A stretch of DNA of 18,302 bases from Actinomycetes bacterium (GCA_021846725.1 JAJZWK010000018.1:1-18302); one strand, 5' to 3'; shown: positions 5,848 through 14,505, counted from the first letter of the stretch. The notes: generated by a model not told the origin, from the sequence alone. Numbers and translations: made by a program.

Positions 5848-7363
5848 GACAACCCCAAATGAGGTACCTATTCCACAAATAACCATGCCTTTGGTGGATA
5901 CTCTCAAATACTCCTCATCTTCTATGGGTTCCCGTTTGCTCCATGATACATTTTCCGCTCGTGCTATGCATTCCTCTATTCTTGATCTAAAAGCGACCGC
6001 AAACTCCGTCCGTAGGGGCGGGGAGGTTCACAGTTCGCCGAGCTCCCGAGCAGAGGATAACGTCACGCCATTGCCGGAGAGGATTGTTGGCGGTCGTTCC
6101 TCTGAAGATATCGGTCGGATTGCAGTTCTGTGTTTTCATGCCTCTCCGCTTGCTCAGCCGGGAGAAGGAGATGGCGGTGGTATGAGTGTATACGTGAAAG
6201 CTCTCTGTAGTGCACTGGCTCATCAGGGCATTGATTGTACTGTATATACCAGGGCAACTTGCGCTGATGAGCTTGGCGTACAAGAGGTAGAGCCTGGTTT
6301 CAGAGTGAACTATGTTAGTGCGGGGCCACTGGCACCTGTAGGTAGGGAGGCACTTTACGGGTTGGTGGGTGAGTTTACCCGATCAGTCGCAGATAGTCTG
6401 GCAATGGATGTTCGTTTACCGCAGGCAGTATATGCTAATTACTGGTTGTCTGGTATTACAGGGCTGTCGTTACGCCAAATTTTAGGGGTTCCGCTGGTCT
6501 GTACTTTCCATACGCTTTCCCGAGTCAGAAACGACGATTCACGCCAGCGGATAGAGGCAGAGCTAGAGGTAGTACGCGCTGCAGATCTACTTACCGTTGC
6601 TACATCGACGGAAGCTGGCGAACTTCGTGATCTATACGATGCGGCACCCGGTAAGATCAGTATTGTAACTCCGGGGGTGGATCACGCCTTTTTCCAGCCC
6701 GGCGATAAAATGCAGGCCAGGCGAGCTATCGGGCTTGCTCGAGCCGAGCAGAGTGATCCATTGCTTCTATTTGCAGGTAGATTACAGTCGCTGAAAGGAG
6801 CTCATATCGCTATTAAGACACTGAATGTACTTCATACCATGAAAGGGGGTCATCGTGCCAGACTGGTGTTGATAGGTGGCCCCAGTGGTACAGATGGAGA
6901 GCGTTATACCAGGGGTCTTCATGAGCTGGTAGGCAGATTGGGACTGAGTAGGTATGTACAGTTTATTCCGCCGGTTCCACATGAGGTCCTATCCAGTTAT
7001 TATCGCGCAGCAGATGTATGTTTGGTTCCCAGCGAATCTGAATCCTTTGGGCTGGTTGCTTTGGAATCTATGGCTTGTGGTACTCCGGTTGTAGCACGTG
7101 CAGTAGGTGGATTGAGCAGCATGATAGATAATGGACGCAACGGATTTCTCATTGAAGGCACCTCTCCCGAAGATTTTGCGGTTGCATGCCATCGTCTGGT
7201 AACTGAGAATGACTTATTATACAACATGGGTATGGTTGCCAACTGGTGCTCGCTACGATATACTTGGGCAGCAGCTGCCAGAGATTTCATAGAGGCGCTC
7301 GACTATGTAGTTGCTGATCAGAATCGTCAAGATCGAGAAGAGTATTGCAGTGTTGGCAGTTAA
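5810..7363 (+). CDS. MshA-like GT4 glycosyltransferase with N-terminal extension
   Basis: Retaining GT-B glycosyltransferase of family GT4. MshA joins UDP-GlcNAc to inositol 3-phosphate in mycothiol synthesis. The family core starts near residue 103: SPLAQPGEGDGGGMSVYV (112-129) matches the MshA N-terminal motif, followed by YANYWLSG, FHTLSRV, the PGVDHAFF segment, FAGRLQSLKGAHIA and the donor-site E(x7)E region SESESFGLVALESMACG (about 404-420). Two points argue for caution: the motif has GGMS where MshA has GGMN (that Asn contacts substrate), and the lysine-containing loop of MshA is replaced by GPLAPVGREAL, as in sucrose-phosphate-synthase-like GT4 enzymes. The first 100 residues are an unusual, Ser/Thr-rich extension; part of it is a dispersed DNA repeat (5982-6032). 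The start is uncertain: ATG 5810 or 5813, both inside the XRE gene, or in-frame ATGs at 5837, 5885, 5924 or 5966. proC follows after 60 bp. Confidence 0.8.
   Translation: MMEYLSHLSMPTRTTPNEVPIPQITMPLVDTLKYSSSSMGSRLLHDTFSARAMHSSILDLKATANSVRRGGEVHSSPSSRAEDNVTPLPERIVGGRSSEDIGRIAVLCFHASPLAQPGEGDGGGMSVYVKALCSALAHQGIDCTVYTRATCADELGVQEVEPGFRVNYVSAGPLAPVGREALYGLVGEFTRSVADSLAMDVRLPQAVYANYWLSGITGLSLRQILGVPLVCTFHTLSRVRNDDSRQRIEAELEVVRAADLLTVATSTEAGELRDLYDAAPGKISIVTPGVDHAFFQPGDKMQARRAIGLARAEQSDPLLLFAGRLQSLKGAHIAIKTLNVLHTMKGGHRARLVLIGGPSGTDGERYTRGLHELVGRLGLSRYVQFIPPVPHEVLSSYYRAADVCLVPSESESFGLVALESMACGTPVVARAVGGLSSMIDNGRNGFLIEGTSPEDFAVACHRLVTENDLLYNMGMVANWCSLRYTWAAAARDFIEALDYVVADQNRQDREEYCSVGS
5982..6032 (+). 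repeat. Dispersed 51-bp repeat, copy inside the glycosyltransferase gene
   Basis: Matches 14522-14572 in the same orientation at 44 of 51 positions without gaps; the best-conserved parts are AAAAGCGAC, GCAAACT and GGGGAGGTTCACA. It encodes residues 59-74 (around LKATANSVRRGGEVH) of the extension. Differences fall at all codon positions, so conservation is of DNA, not of protein. Confidence 0.75.
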
Positions 7364-7423
7364 TCGAGGTAATCAGGACAGGGATGACCGGCAGTGGTCT
7401 AAAGCCAAGCAGGCTGATACTTC

Positions 7424-8266
7424 GTGTTGACTTCCTCCGGTGGCTCCAAGCAGCCGTCTGCTAATATTTGTATTGTAGGGGGAGGCAAGATGGGTAGTGC
7501 ACTGGCAGGTGGTATTCTCAGGTCAGGTGTTGTGTCGCCGGAGCAGTTGGCCATCGTGGAAAGCATGTCAGATCGTAGGGAAGTACTGACTACGCTTTTT
7601 CCTGCTGAGGTATTGATTACCGGAGATATAGTTTCGCTGGAGCGTTCTGTCGACAGTGTCATATTGGCAGTCAAGCCCGCCGATATCGAGAGCGCATGTA
7701 GGGGCATAGCAGCACTAGATCCACTTCCATCGAGAATGTTGTCAATAGTTGCAGGGATTACCATTGATCGGCTGCAGAGCTCGCTTAGAGTGGATATTCC
7801 TGTAATTCGTTCAATGCCAAACACTCCTGCACTGGTAGGTGCAGGGGTGTCAGCACTTGCTCCAAGCAGTAAGTGTACTGAAGAGGACATCCTATGGGCA
7901 GAGCGGATACTGGGTGCGGTAGGTGCGACTGTCAGGCTGGAAGAAGAATATCTTGATGCGGTGACTGGATTGTCTGGGTCAGGTCCTGCTTATATATTTT
8001 TAGTGGCAGAGGCATTGGTAGAGGGAGGTGTCTTGGTAGGGCTTGATCGCGCTACGGCAGGAACACTGGTGGCAAATACTATTCTTGGCGCAGCTAGACT
8101 CTGGCTCGAGACCGGAGAAGATCCGGCAGCGCTTAGGGCTCAGGTGACATCACCGGGGGGAACTACTGCAGCAGGGCTGTCAGTTCTGGAGCAGAGGGCA
8201 ATTCGCGCTGCATTTCAAGATGCTGTCCAGAAGGCTACGTTGCGATCACGTGAGCTGGGTCATTGA
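7424..8266 (+). CDS. proC: Pyrroline-5-carboxylate reductase
   Basis: Last step of proline synthesis: NAD(P)H-dependent reduction of pyrroline-5-carboxylate. 280 residues, about the family length. The Rossmann loop is VGGGKMGSALAGG (18-30); AVKPADI, the RSMPNTPALVGAGV segment (with the conserved MPNTP), TGLSGSGPAYIF and the C-terminal signature VTSPGGTTAAGL (about 243-254) identify the family. The start is GTG at 7424, because an in-frame stop lies at 7415-7417; TTG 7427 is an alternative. A weak AGCAGG precedes it. It follows the MshA-like gene by 60 bp on the same strand; an mshA-proC neighbourhood is also known in mycobacteria, as I recall. Convergent with the ABC transporter operon. Confidence 0.95.
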   Translation: MLTSSGGSKQPSANICIVGGGKMGSALAGGILRSGVVSPEQLAIVESMSDRREVLTTLFPAEVLITGDIVSLERSVDSVILAVKPADIESACRGIAALDPLPSRMLSIVAGITIDRLQSSLRVDIPVIRSMPNTPALVGAGVSALAPSSKCTEEDILWAERILGAVGATVRLEEEYLDAVTGLSGSGPAYIFLVAEALVEGGVLVGLDRATAGTLVANTILGAARLWLETGEDPAALRAQVTSPGGTTAAGLSVLEQRAIRAAFQDAVQKATLRSRELGH

Positions 8267-8379
8267 CCAAACACGTCCCGCAAGTCCCCTGGCTTTGGCC
8301 ATGGGGAGGATGTCAGCTGTTGCTCATGACTCAAGTCGACGGTTATGTGGTGCGGATATGGTAATCCAGTGTAGTGTCT

Positions 8380-8482
8380 GGTCACGCTGTATGTCGTAGC
8401 CTACATGCCAAGAGCGTACGTGTCTAGGCGGCAGCGTACGCTATGGTTTGGCCACGCTGTATGTCGTAGCCTACATGCCAAG
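8380..8482. repeat. Direct repeat pair spanning the ABC ATPase stop codon, 70-bp period
   Basis: A 33-bp unit at 8380-8412 recurs at 8450-8482 with one mismatch (GGTCACGC versus GGCCACGC at the left end, then identical through TGCCAAG). The right copy contains the ATPase stop codon (8471-8473, minus strand) and its last three codons. Between the copies AGCGTACG (8413-8420) and CGTACGCT (8435-8442) form a perfect 8-bp stem with a 14-base loop. Each copy also contains the small palindrome GTAG-C-CTAC. There is no T-run typical of a terminator. Confidence 0.9.
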
Positions 8483-9709
8483 TGGATGGTGGCATGCTAC
8501 CAGATGGCTTGGACTCAATTCGATCATGTCGGGCTGGGTGGAGGCGCATAGAGCATCGGCATAGGGACATCTGGTGTGGAATCTGCATCCAGAGGGGGGT
8601 GCCAGAGAGGATGGAACCTCATGAAATTGCCATTTCTCATTGGGAGCTCTACCAGCGATTGGGATTGTTGGTACTTCATCTTGATCTGTCGTGGATAGCG
8701 GGTAATGATCTTGTCTGTTGTTGTTAGCAGAAGCATATTTTGTACTGAATGTATTGTCACCGTCTTGTCCATCAGTACTGTCTTGTCCACCAGTACTACT
8801 GGAAGCGCCTTCTGTACCTGAGTCATGCCGTTGTTCATCCCCTTGTCCATTCCCTTGTAGAGGTGGATGGATTTTCCCGGAAGGGACAGAATTGAGCAAC
8901 TCATTGGTATATGGATGCATGGCATGATCGAATATCTCTGTTGTGGGTGCACTTTCGCATAGTCGTCCCATGTACATGACCGCTATACGGTCACTTATAC
9001 TCCTTACTACGGCCAGATCATGAGAGATAAACAACATGGATAGCTGGTATCGTGCTTGAATCTCATTCAGTAGATTCAGGATCGTTGCCTGGACAGATAC
9101 ATCCAGAGCGGAGACTGGCTCATCGCAGATAAGCAGTTCAGGAGAGAGCATCAATGCTCTGGCAATGCTGACGCGTTGGCATTGACCCCCGGAGAGTTGA
9201 TATGGCATGCGATCCGATACTAATTCGGGATCCAAGCCCACTTGCTCCAGGAGGGTAGTGGCACGTTGTATTCGCTCATTTGCTGTACCTATGGACCAGA
9301 TGGACATTGGCTCCATGACCGTGTTCAGGATCTTTCGGCGCGGGTTTAGTGATGAGATCGGATCCTGGAAGATGAACTGAACTTTTTGTCGTAATTTTCG
9401 TGATTCTTTTGCAGATATTCCGTCAACTTCAGTACCTGATATGACGATATTCCCTCGGGTTACCCTAATGAGGCCTGCTATGGCTTTGCCAGTTGTAGTC
9501 TTTCCACATCCCGACTCTCCCACCAGGCCAAGCGTCTCTTTGTGGGATATTGAAAGATCTACACCTGATACGGCATGTACCAGCTTATGAAAGCCCTGAG
9601 CTATCTCTACGTGCAACCCCCGCACTTCCAGTACTGGCTGGTCAGATAGCAGCGTATCGGTGGAGCTTCCTGCTCTCATGGACGGGGGATGCGGTTGCCG
9701 GGCACTCAT
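8471..9709 (-). CDS. Oligopeptide/dipeptide-type ABC transporter ATPase (OppF/DppF-like)
   Basis: Second nucleotide-binding subunit of a peptide-type importer, at the inner face of the membrane. 412 residues, longer than the usual 320-340. Walker A GESGCGKTT (64-72), Q-loop FQDPISSLNP (114-123), signature LSGGQ (172-176), Walker B LLICDEP (192-198) and switch histidine 230 are intact. The family C-terminal segment starts with MHPYTNELLNSVP and resumes at GCRFHTRCPYADALC; it has cysteines 375, 381, 388 and 406, the set linked to an iron-sulfur cluster in DppBCDF-type transporters. Between the two parts is an extra 70-residue low-complexity insert (about 278-345) rich in Gln, Asp, Gly, Ser and Asn. 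Overlaps the upstream ATPase gene by 4 bp (ATGA). The substrate could also be nickel or a sugar oligomer. Confidence 0.92.
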   Translation of the reverse strand: MSARQPHPPSMRAGSSTDTLLSDQPVLEVRGLHVEIAQGFHKLVHAVSGVDLSISHKETLGLVGESGCGKTTTGKAIAGLIRVTRGNIVISGTEVDGISAKESRKLRQKVQFIFQDPISSLNPRRKILNTVMEPMSIWSIGTANERIQRATTLLEQVGLDPELVSDRMPYQLSGGQCQRVSIARALMLSPELLICDEPVSALDVSVQATILNLLNEIQARYQLSMLFISHDLAVVRSISDRIAVMYMGRLCESAPTTEIFDHAMHPYTNELLNSVPSGKIHPPLQGNGQGDEQRHDSGTEGASSSTGGQDSTDGQDGDNTFSTKYASANNNRQDHYPLSTTDQDEVPTIPIAGRAPNEKWQFHEVPSSLAPPSGCRFHTRCPYADALCASTQPDMIELSPSHLVACHHPLGM

Positions 9710-10806
9710 TTATGCAAGTCCTCTATGTCTACTGTACTTGGAAGGGAGTCCGTATCTGGTGGTGTATATACAGGTAGGTGAGGATTCCAACAGGCACACA
9801 GGTGCACGGGCAATTGTGCAGATAAGCGGGCGCTACAGTCTGTCAACTGTGGTTTCTCACGCTTGCATCGTTCTATAGGGGCATCGCAGCGGGGTTCGAA
9901 TGGACATCCATTACCAAGCTCAGCCAGATTGGGGGGATGTCCCGGGATCGTTTTGAGGTGGGCATGCGGTATAGCATCAAACTTCGGTGCAGTATCGAGT
10001 AAGGCGCTTGTATATCTCATGGTGGGGTGTTTTATTATATCGTCCGTAGCACCATATTCCACGATAGAGCCAGCGTACATGACAGCCATAGAAGACGAGA
10101 TGCTTGCGGCTACACCAATATCGTGGGTAACGAATATGGCAGCCATGTTACGTTCTCTTACCAGAGTGGCGATGAGATCAATGATCTGTCTCTGTATAGT
10201 TGCATCAAGGCCAGTAGTCGGTTCATCAAGTATGAGAAGAGATGGGTTGCATGATATGGCGATTGCAATGGCGACTCTCTGGCGTAACCCGCCTGAAAGT
10301 TGAACGGGATATTGCTTATATCGTGCTTCAGCGTCAGGTATGCCAACTGATTTCAATAGTGATATAGCCATCTCACGGGAGTGCTTTTTTGACATAGAGA
10401 GACGCTTCCTCAGACCTTCGGATACCTGATTCCCTACTCTCATGACTGGATTCAGCGATGTCATGGGGTCCTGGAATACTATAGACATGTCCAAGCCCCA
10501 TACTTGACGTAATTGGGAATCGCTCATGGATAGTAGGTCTTTTCCCTTTAGAATGATTTTACCGGTCGATTGTACCTGAGCGGTAGGGAAGAGCCGCATG
10601 ATTGATCTACATAACGCAGTCTTGCCTGATCCCGATTCACCCACTATAGCCATCGTTTCTCCTGCGTTTAGAGTAAACGATACATCGTTTACCACTTTTA
10701 TCCAGTTGCTCTTTACTTTGTTACTGTTTGTTCCGCTGGCTACCGTAGCATACTGGGTAGTGAGGTGCTCTACTACCAACAGCGGCGGTCGATCTGTCGA
10801 ACTCAT
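9706..10806 (-). CDS. Oligopeptide/dipeptide-type ABC transporter ATPase (OppD/DppD-like)
   Basis: First nucleotide-binding subunit, 366 residues. Walker A GESGSGKT (56-63), Q-loop FQDPMTSLNP (111-120), signature LSGGL (170-174) followed by RQRVAIAIAI, Walker B LLILDEP (190-196) and the switch FVTHDIG are complete. The C-terminal family domain GNGCPFEPRCDAPIERC is present, followed by an unusual tail with three closely spaced residues CAC (HLCACWNP). The segment at about 20-36 (TVASGTNSNKVKSN) is a small polar insertion in the first beta sheet. It overlaps both neighbours by 4 bp, so its translation is coupled to that of the permease before and the second ATPase after. Pairs with the 8471-9709 product as the heterodimeric motor. 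Confidence 0.92.
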   Translation of the reverse strand: MSSTDRPPLLVVEHLTTQYATVASGTNSNKVKSNWIKVVNDVSFTLNAGETMAIVGESGSGKTALCRSIMRLFPTAQVQSTGKIILKGKDLLSMSDSQLRQVWGLDMSIVFQDPMTSLNPVMRVGNQVSEGLRKRLSMSKKHSREMAISLLKSVGIPDAEARYKQYPVQLSGGLRQRVAIAIAISCNPSLLILDEPTTGLDATIQRQIIDLIATLVRERNMAAIFVTHDIGVAASISSSMAVMYAGSIVEYGATDDIIKHPTMRYTSALLDTAPKFDAIPHAHLKTIPGHPPNLAELGNGCPFEPRCDAPIERCKREKPQLTDCSARLSAQLPVHLCACWNPHLPVYTPPDTDSLPSTVDIEDLHK

Positions 10807-11654
10807 AGCTGTGCTTCCCTTACGTCAAGACGGGCGCTTAGTTTGTCTGCTATCAGGTTTAGTGCAAGCAGTACTGAGAACATAGCTATTGTTGGAAAAA
10901 GTGATATCCATGGATCGGTCGATAGGAATGTACGACCTTCTGCAATCATGTTGCCCCACGATGGAGCCGGTAGGGAGATAGAGAGCCCGAGAAATGCCAG
11001 GGAGCCCTCTCCGACTATAACGATAGCTATACCGAGCAACGCGTAGGACACTATAGATGATGCGACATTCGGTAGCACTTCGCGTATCAATATCCTGGTA
11101 CGACTTGCTCCAAGGGCATAGGCGGCCTGTACAAAGTCTCTACTTGAGATAGAAATAGTTGCAGCACGCACGACCCTGAACAGGGGTGCAATACTGAGAA
11201 AGGCAAATTCTAGTACCAGTTTGAGTAATGTGGGCGGAGAGAATGCAGCGATGGCAAGTAATAGTAGAAGCGGTGGAAATGCCAGGATAATATATGCGAG
11301 TGCGTTTGATATTGAATCGAAGGGACCTCCCAGGTATCCGGATACCAATCCCAGGCTCCCTCCAATAAGAGTACCTATTGCGATAGATGCAAACCCAAGT
11401 ATAAGAGATACTCGTGATCCAAATATTATTCGTGACAAGATATCCCTTCCCAGCTCGTCAGTACCGAGAAGGTGAGCCAGGCTCGGCCCCGCGAATGGCG
11501 CCCCTACCCCTACTGTATCCGGCGAAGGCAGCGGAAGAAGGTTGGCAAATATCGCAGCCAATATGACAAGCCCCAGCCATCCGACGGATATCCAGAATGA
11601 CCACCCCAGTTGTTTTGGCTTGTTGCCGGGTATGTGCGATGGCGATTCAAGCAT
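10803..11654 (-). CDS. Oligopeptide/dipeptide-type ABC permease (OppC/DppC-like)
   Basis: Integral membrane subunit, 283 residues. The N-terminal membrane segment (about 19-42) is followed by the family motif HLLGTDELGRDILSRIIFGSR (61-81), then five further hydrophobic segments. The cytoplasmic coupling loop is at about 172-197 (DFVQAAYALGASRTRILIREVLPN), the EAA motif that docks on an ATPase. The periplasm-side loop GAPFAGPSLAHLLG is typical. It overlaps the upstream permease gene by 8 bp and the downstream ATPase gene by 4 bp. Start ATG at 11654. Confidence 0.92.
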   Translation of the reverse strand: MLESPSHIPGNKPKQLGWSFWISVGWLGLVILAAIFANLLPLPSPDTVGVGAPFAGPSLAHLLGTDELGRDILSRIIFGSRVSLILGFASIAIGTLIGGSLGLVSGYLGGPFDSISNALAYIILAFPPLLLLLAIAAFSPPTLLKLVLEFAFLSIAPLFRVVRAATISISSRDFVQAAYALGASRTRILIREVLPNVASSIVSYALLGIAIVIVGEGSLAFLGLSISLPAPSWGNMIAEGRTFLSTDPWISLFPTIAMFSVLLALNLIADKLSARLDVREAQL

Positions 11655-12600
11655 TTCTTACCCTTGGATCCACTATGTGATAGAGGATGTCTACCAGAAA
11701 ATTTACCAGTACGAACAGCGCTGCCAGTGTAAGTATGACCCCTTGTGCCATCAGATAATCACGAGCGTAAATACTGTTCACGAGCAGTAGCCCCATTCCG
11801 GGTAAGTCAAAAAGATATTCCACCACAACGGCACCCCCTATGAGCGAGCCGACATTGATTGCTGTAGCGGTCATCAAAGAGAATGTAGAGGGACGCAACA
11901 CATGTCTGTACATTATTTGGCGCCGTGTCAGTCCCTTTGAACGTGCCAGTGATACGAAGTCTTCTTTCAGAGTTGCTATGAGATCACCCCTCAGGAGTCG
12001 GAAGTATATGGCTATTGATCCTATTGCAAGAGTAATTGATGGAAGGATCATATCGTGCAGGTTACTGACAGGATTGGACAGTAACGGAGTATATCCAGTT
12101 GCAGGAAACAAGTGGATGACAACTGCAAATATAAGCACGAGAGGTACTCCTACCACAAATGCGGGAAGCGATAGTCCTCCGAGTGACATGGCTGTCGCGG
12201 CACGATCTATTAGTCCTCCTGGCCTCTGCGCAGCTGCCATTGCAAGCGGTACAGCGATGGCGAAGGATATGATCTGGGATAAAATGACCAGTTCTATGTC
12301 TACCGGAAGAGCATGTCCGATAGCAGAGCTAACACTTTGATTGGTTATATAGGAGGTTCCGAGATTCCCCTGTAGCATCCTACCCAGCCAGGTCACGTAC
12401 TGTGTAAGAAGAGGTTTGTCGAGCCCAAGTTGTTTTGTGATCTTGGCTACCGCATATGGAGTGGCTCCAGGACCTAAGATTGCATAGGCAGGGTTGCCCG
12501 GTAGTAGGTGTATCAAAAAGAACACCCCGGCACTCACCACAAGCAGCACACCCGCCAGTATGGCCAGTCTGGTGGATATCTTTAGTGCAAGGGTCTTCAA
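11647..12600 (-). CDS. Oligopeptide/dipeptide-type ABC permease (OppB/DppB-like)
   Basis: Integral membrane subunit, 317 residues. The first membrane segment (12-33) leads into HLLPGNPAYAILGPGATP (31-48), the conserved OppB opening; LGLDKPLLTQYVTWLGRMLQ and GNLGTSY follow as in the family. The EAA coupling loop is at 213-238 (EDFVSLARSKGLTRRQIMYRHVLRP). The start is TTG at 12600, as no ATG or GTG is in frame upstream before a stop; no ribosome site precedes it, only an A-rich stretch, so translation may be coupled to the binding-protein gene 57 bp upstream or the real start may differ by a few codons. Overlaps the next permease by 8 bp. Confidence 0.9.
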   Translation of the reverse strand: MKTLALKISTRLAILAGVLLVVSAGVFFLIHLLPGNPAYAILGPGATPYAVAKITKQLGLDKPLLTQYVTWLGRMLQGNLGTSYITNQSVSSAIGHALPVDIELVILSQIISFAIAVPLAMAAAQRPGGLIDRAATAMSLGGLSLPAFVVGVPLVLIFAVVIHLFPATGYTPLLSNPVSNLHDMILPSITLAIGSIAIYFRLLRGDLIATLKEDFVSLARSKGLTRRQIMYRHVLRPSTFSLMTATAINVGSLIGGAVVVEYLFDLPGMGLLLVNSIYARDYLMAQGVILTLAALFVLVNFLVDILYHIVDPRVRNA

Positions 12601-12657
12601 TTTTTTATTTGGCGAAATCTTTGGAGAGATTTATCTCGCTGGCCAAGGGTAGGCAGT

Positions 12658-14481
12658 TTATTGCAACCATATCTGTGTCGGCCATATTACCCCACCTTCC
12701 AACGCCAGAGCCTTGCCACCCGATGGTGAGGTGGGATTTCCGAAGTTCATGACATTTGGCCTTCCTATGATAGCCCACAATCCACGATTGGTCCATATGT
12801 AAGGGAGGTCTACAGCAAAGCGTTTTGCTACGTTCTGATAGGCCTCCGCCCTGGCAGCCGGATCTGGGTTGGTTCTACCTATATGCAGGTAACTGTTCAG
12901 CTCAGGATCGTTGTTGCCGGTGAAGTTGGCAAATGACGGCGAATGCCAGAATGGCCAGTTGCAGTCTGGATCAGGTGCCGCGAATTGTGTCCAGTTGTCT
13001 GCCTGGTACTTGCCGCTGATAGCGTTTTGTATCAGGGTTGCTTCGTCGTAGAATTCCAGTGTTACCTTCATACCGACCGACTGCCACATGCTTTGCCAGA
13101 GTTGTCCTATCTCACTCTCGGTTGTATTGGCTGCAGTGGCGGCAAGGCTGAAGGATACGGTCTTCCCTGTTTCATGCTCCACTTCCTTTATCAGCTGAGT
13201 TGCTTTGGCAGGATCGTAGCTGGGATATCCGGTAGGGGAGTAGTATTTACTGCCTGGGAAGAACGGACCTGTAGCAAGCTCTGGAAGGCTATTGGCTACT
13301 ACGGTGTTCATCCTGGAAGTGTCGGTGGCATATGCCAATGCCTGGCGCACCCGTATGTCATTGAATGGTGCAGATTTGGTATTGAGCATGATGAAGTTCA
13401 CATCCGGCTCGCCTATTGTCGAGTGGGCATCGTCTATATATGAGTATCCTGGATTATGCTGGTAGGTTACGATTACCGCCGTAGTATCTGTGTGCATGAG
13501 GCCCAGTACACCCGAGCGGAGACTGGCTGAACGCGATGCGGAACTCGGTATCGGCTTGTATTCGATCGAATCAAGATATGGCATCCCCTTGCGCCAGTAG
13601 GATGTATTACGGGTAGCTTTCATGTGATCATTAGGTATCCACTCCACGAAACGGAAAGGCCCGGTGCCTACTGGATTAGATGCGCCGTTTTTGGCCTTCA
13701 ACATACTGGGTGCAGCTATCCAGCCCAATTGTGCCCCTACCGCTCCTGTCAACTGGGCAGGGAAGGCTACCCATGGCTCGTTCATCTCTATATCCAAGGT
13801 GAGCTCTCCGGTTGTCTTGACGCGCTTTATATTGGTGGTGAATACCGAGAAGTCAAGAGATTCACGGAATGTCTCGATATTGTACGCTACAGCACCCGCA
13901 TCGCAAGGTGTCCCATCGTGAAAGGTAACGCCTGGCCGCATGGTGATTGTCCATACGGTATAGTCAGGATTTGGCGTAAGGGATTGGGCAAGATAGGGCT
14001 GGATTGATCCGTCGGCCATCACGATAGTGAGAGGATCAAAGAGAGCGCGGGCATACATCACTCCACTTGCTGACCATGGGGAGCTGGTGGGATTGAATCC
14101 AGCTTGTTCTGAGTCTATGCCTATCGTAAGATGACCTCCTCGCTTTGGAGGAAGGGTACTTACTGCATGGTCCAGAGGCTTGGCAACAGAACTGGAGTGT
14201 GAGCTGGAGCAACTGGACAGCAGTAAGGGGCCTCCTATTCCTATCGCTCCTACTCCTGCGGCTATACCGAGAAACCTTCGACGGTCGAATGTTGGTAGGC
14301 AGGTATCATTCCCATGGCTAAAGCCAGGGGCTTGCGGGGCGTGTTTGGTTATTTTGTTCTCAGATTGTTTCGTTGGGTCCCCCTGACCGACACTGTCCCT
14401 GCTCACGCCTGATGTTCTTGGAATACTCCTCAAATAGTTGTCTTTACTGGTAACAGTGGATCTTGTTGGTGTATTCTTCAT
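12658..14481 (-). CDS. Extracytoplasmic peptide-type solute-binding protein, Tat lipoprotein
   Basis: SBP_bac_5 (cluster C) substrate-binding lipoprotein, 607 residues, first gene of the transporter operon. The sequence after the signal shows the family order: KRGGHLTIGIDSEQAGFNP, WTITMRPGVTFHDGTPCDAG (the well-known family signature), NPVGTGPFRFVEW and VRQALAYATD. The signal is unusual: a 66-residue polar N region, then the twin-arginine stretch RRRFLG (67-72), a hydrophobic core and a lipobox LSSC with cysteine 91. It should leave the cell folded through the Tat system and be anchored by lipid. No ribosome site precedes the ATG; GATAAC eight bases before it would make a weak leaderless promoter. 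No other in-frame ATG occurs before the signal. Bound ligand cannot be told from sequence; peptides are only the default. Confidence 0.9.
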   Translation of the reverse strand: MKNTPTRSTVTSKDNYLRSIPRTSGVSRDSVGQGDPTKQSENKITKHAPQAPGFSHGNDTCLPTFDRRRFLGIAAGVGAIGIGGPLLLSSCSSSHSSSVAKPLDHAVSTLPPKRGGHLTIGIDSEQAGFNPTSSPWSASGVMYARALFDPLTIVMADGSIQPYLAQSLTPNPDYTVWTITMRPGVTFHDGTPCDAGAVAYNIETFRESLDFSVFTTNIKRVKTTGELTLDIEMNEPWVAFPAQLTGAVGAQLGWIAAPSMLKAKNGASNPVGTGPFRFVEWIPNDHMKATRNTSYWRKGMPYLDSIEYKPIPSSASRSASLRSGVLGLMHTDTTAVIVTYQHNPGYSYIDDAHSTIGEPDVNFIMLNTKSAPFNDIRVRQALAYATDTSRMNTVVANSLPELATGPFFPGSKYYSPTGYPSYDPAKATQLIKEVEHETGKTVSFSLAATAANTTESEIGQLWQSMWQSVGMKVTLEFYDEATLIQNAISGKYQADNWTQFAAPDPDCNWPFWHSPSFANFTGNNDPELNSYLHIGRTNPDPAARAEAYQNVAKRFAVDLPYIWTNRGLWAIIGRPNVMNFGNPTSPSGGKALALEGGVIWPTQIWLQ

Positions 14482-14505
14482 AATATTATGTTATCACTTA
14501 CAATA

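Noticed and set aside
7399..7890. Minus-strand open frame of 163 codons over proC
   Set aside because: Antisense shadow; proC is identified with certainty in the plus frame.
12943..13443. Long plus-strand open frame of 166 codons opposite the binding-protein gene
   Set aside because: A cysteine-rich shadow of the binding-protein gene, which has clear family motifs on the other strand.
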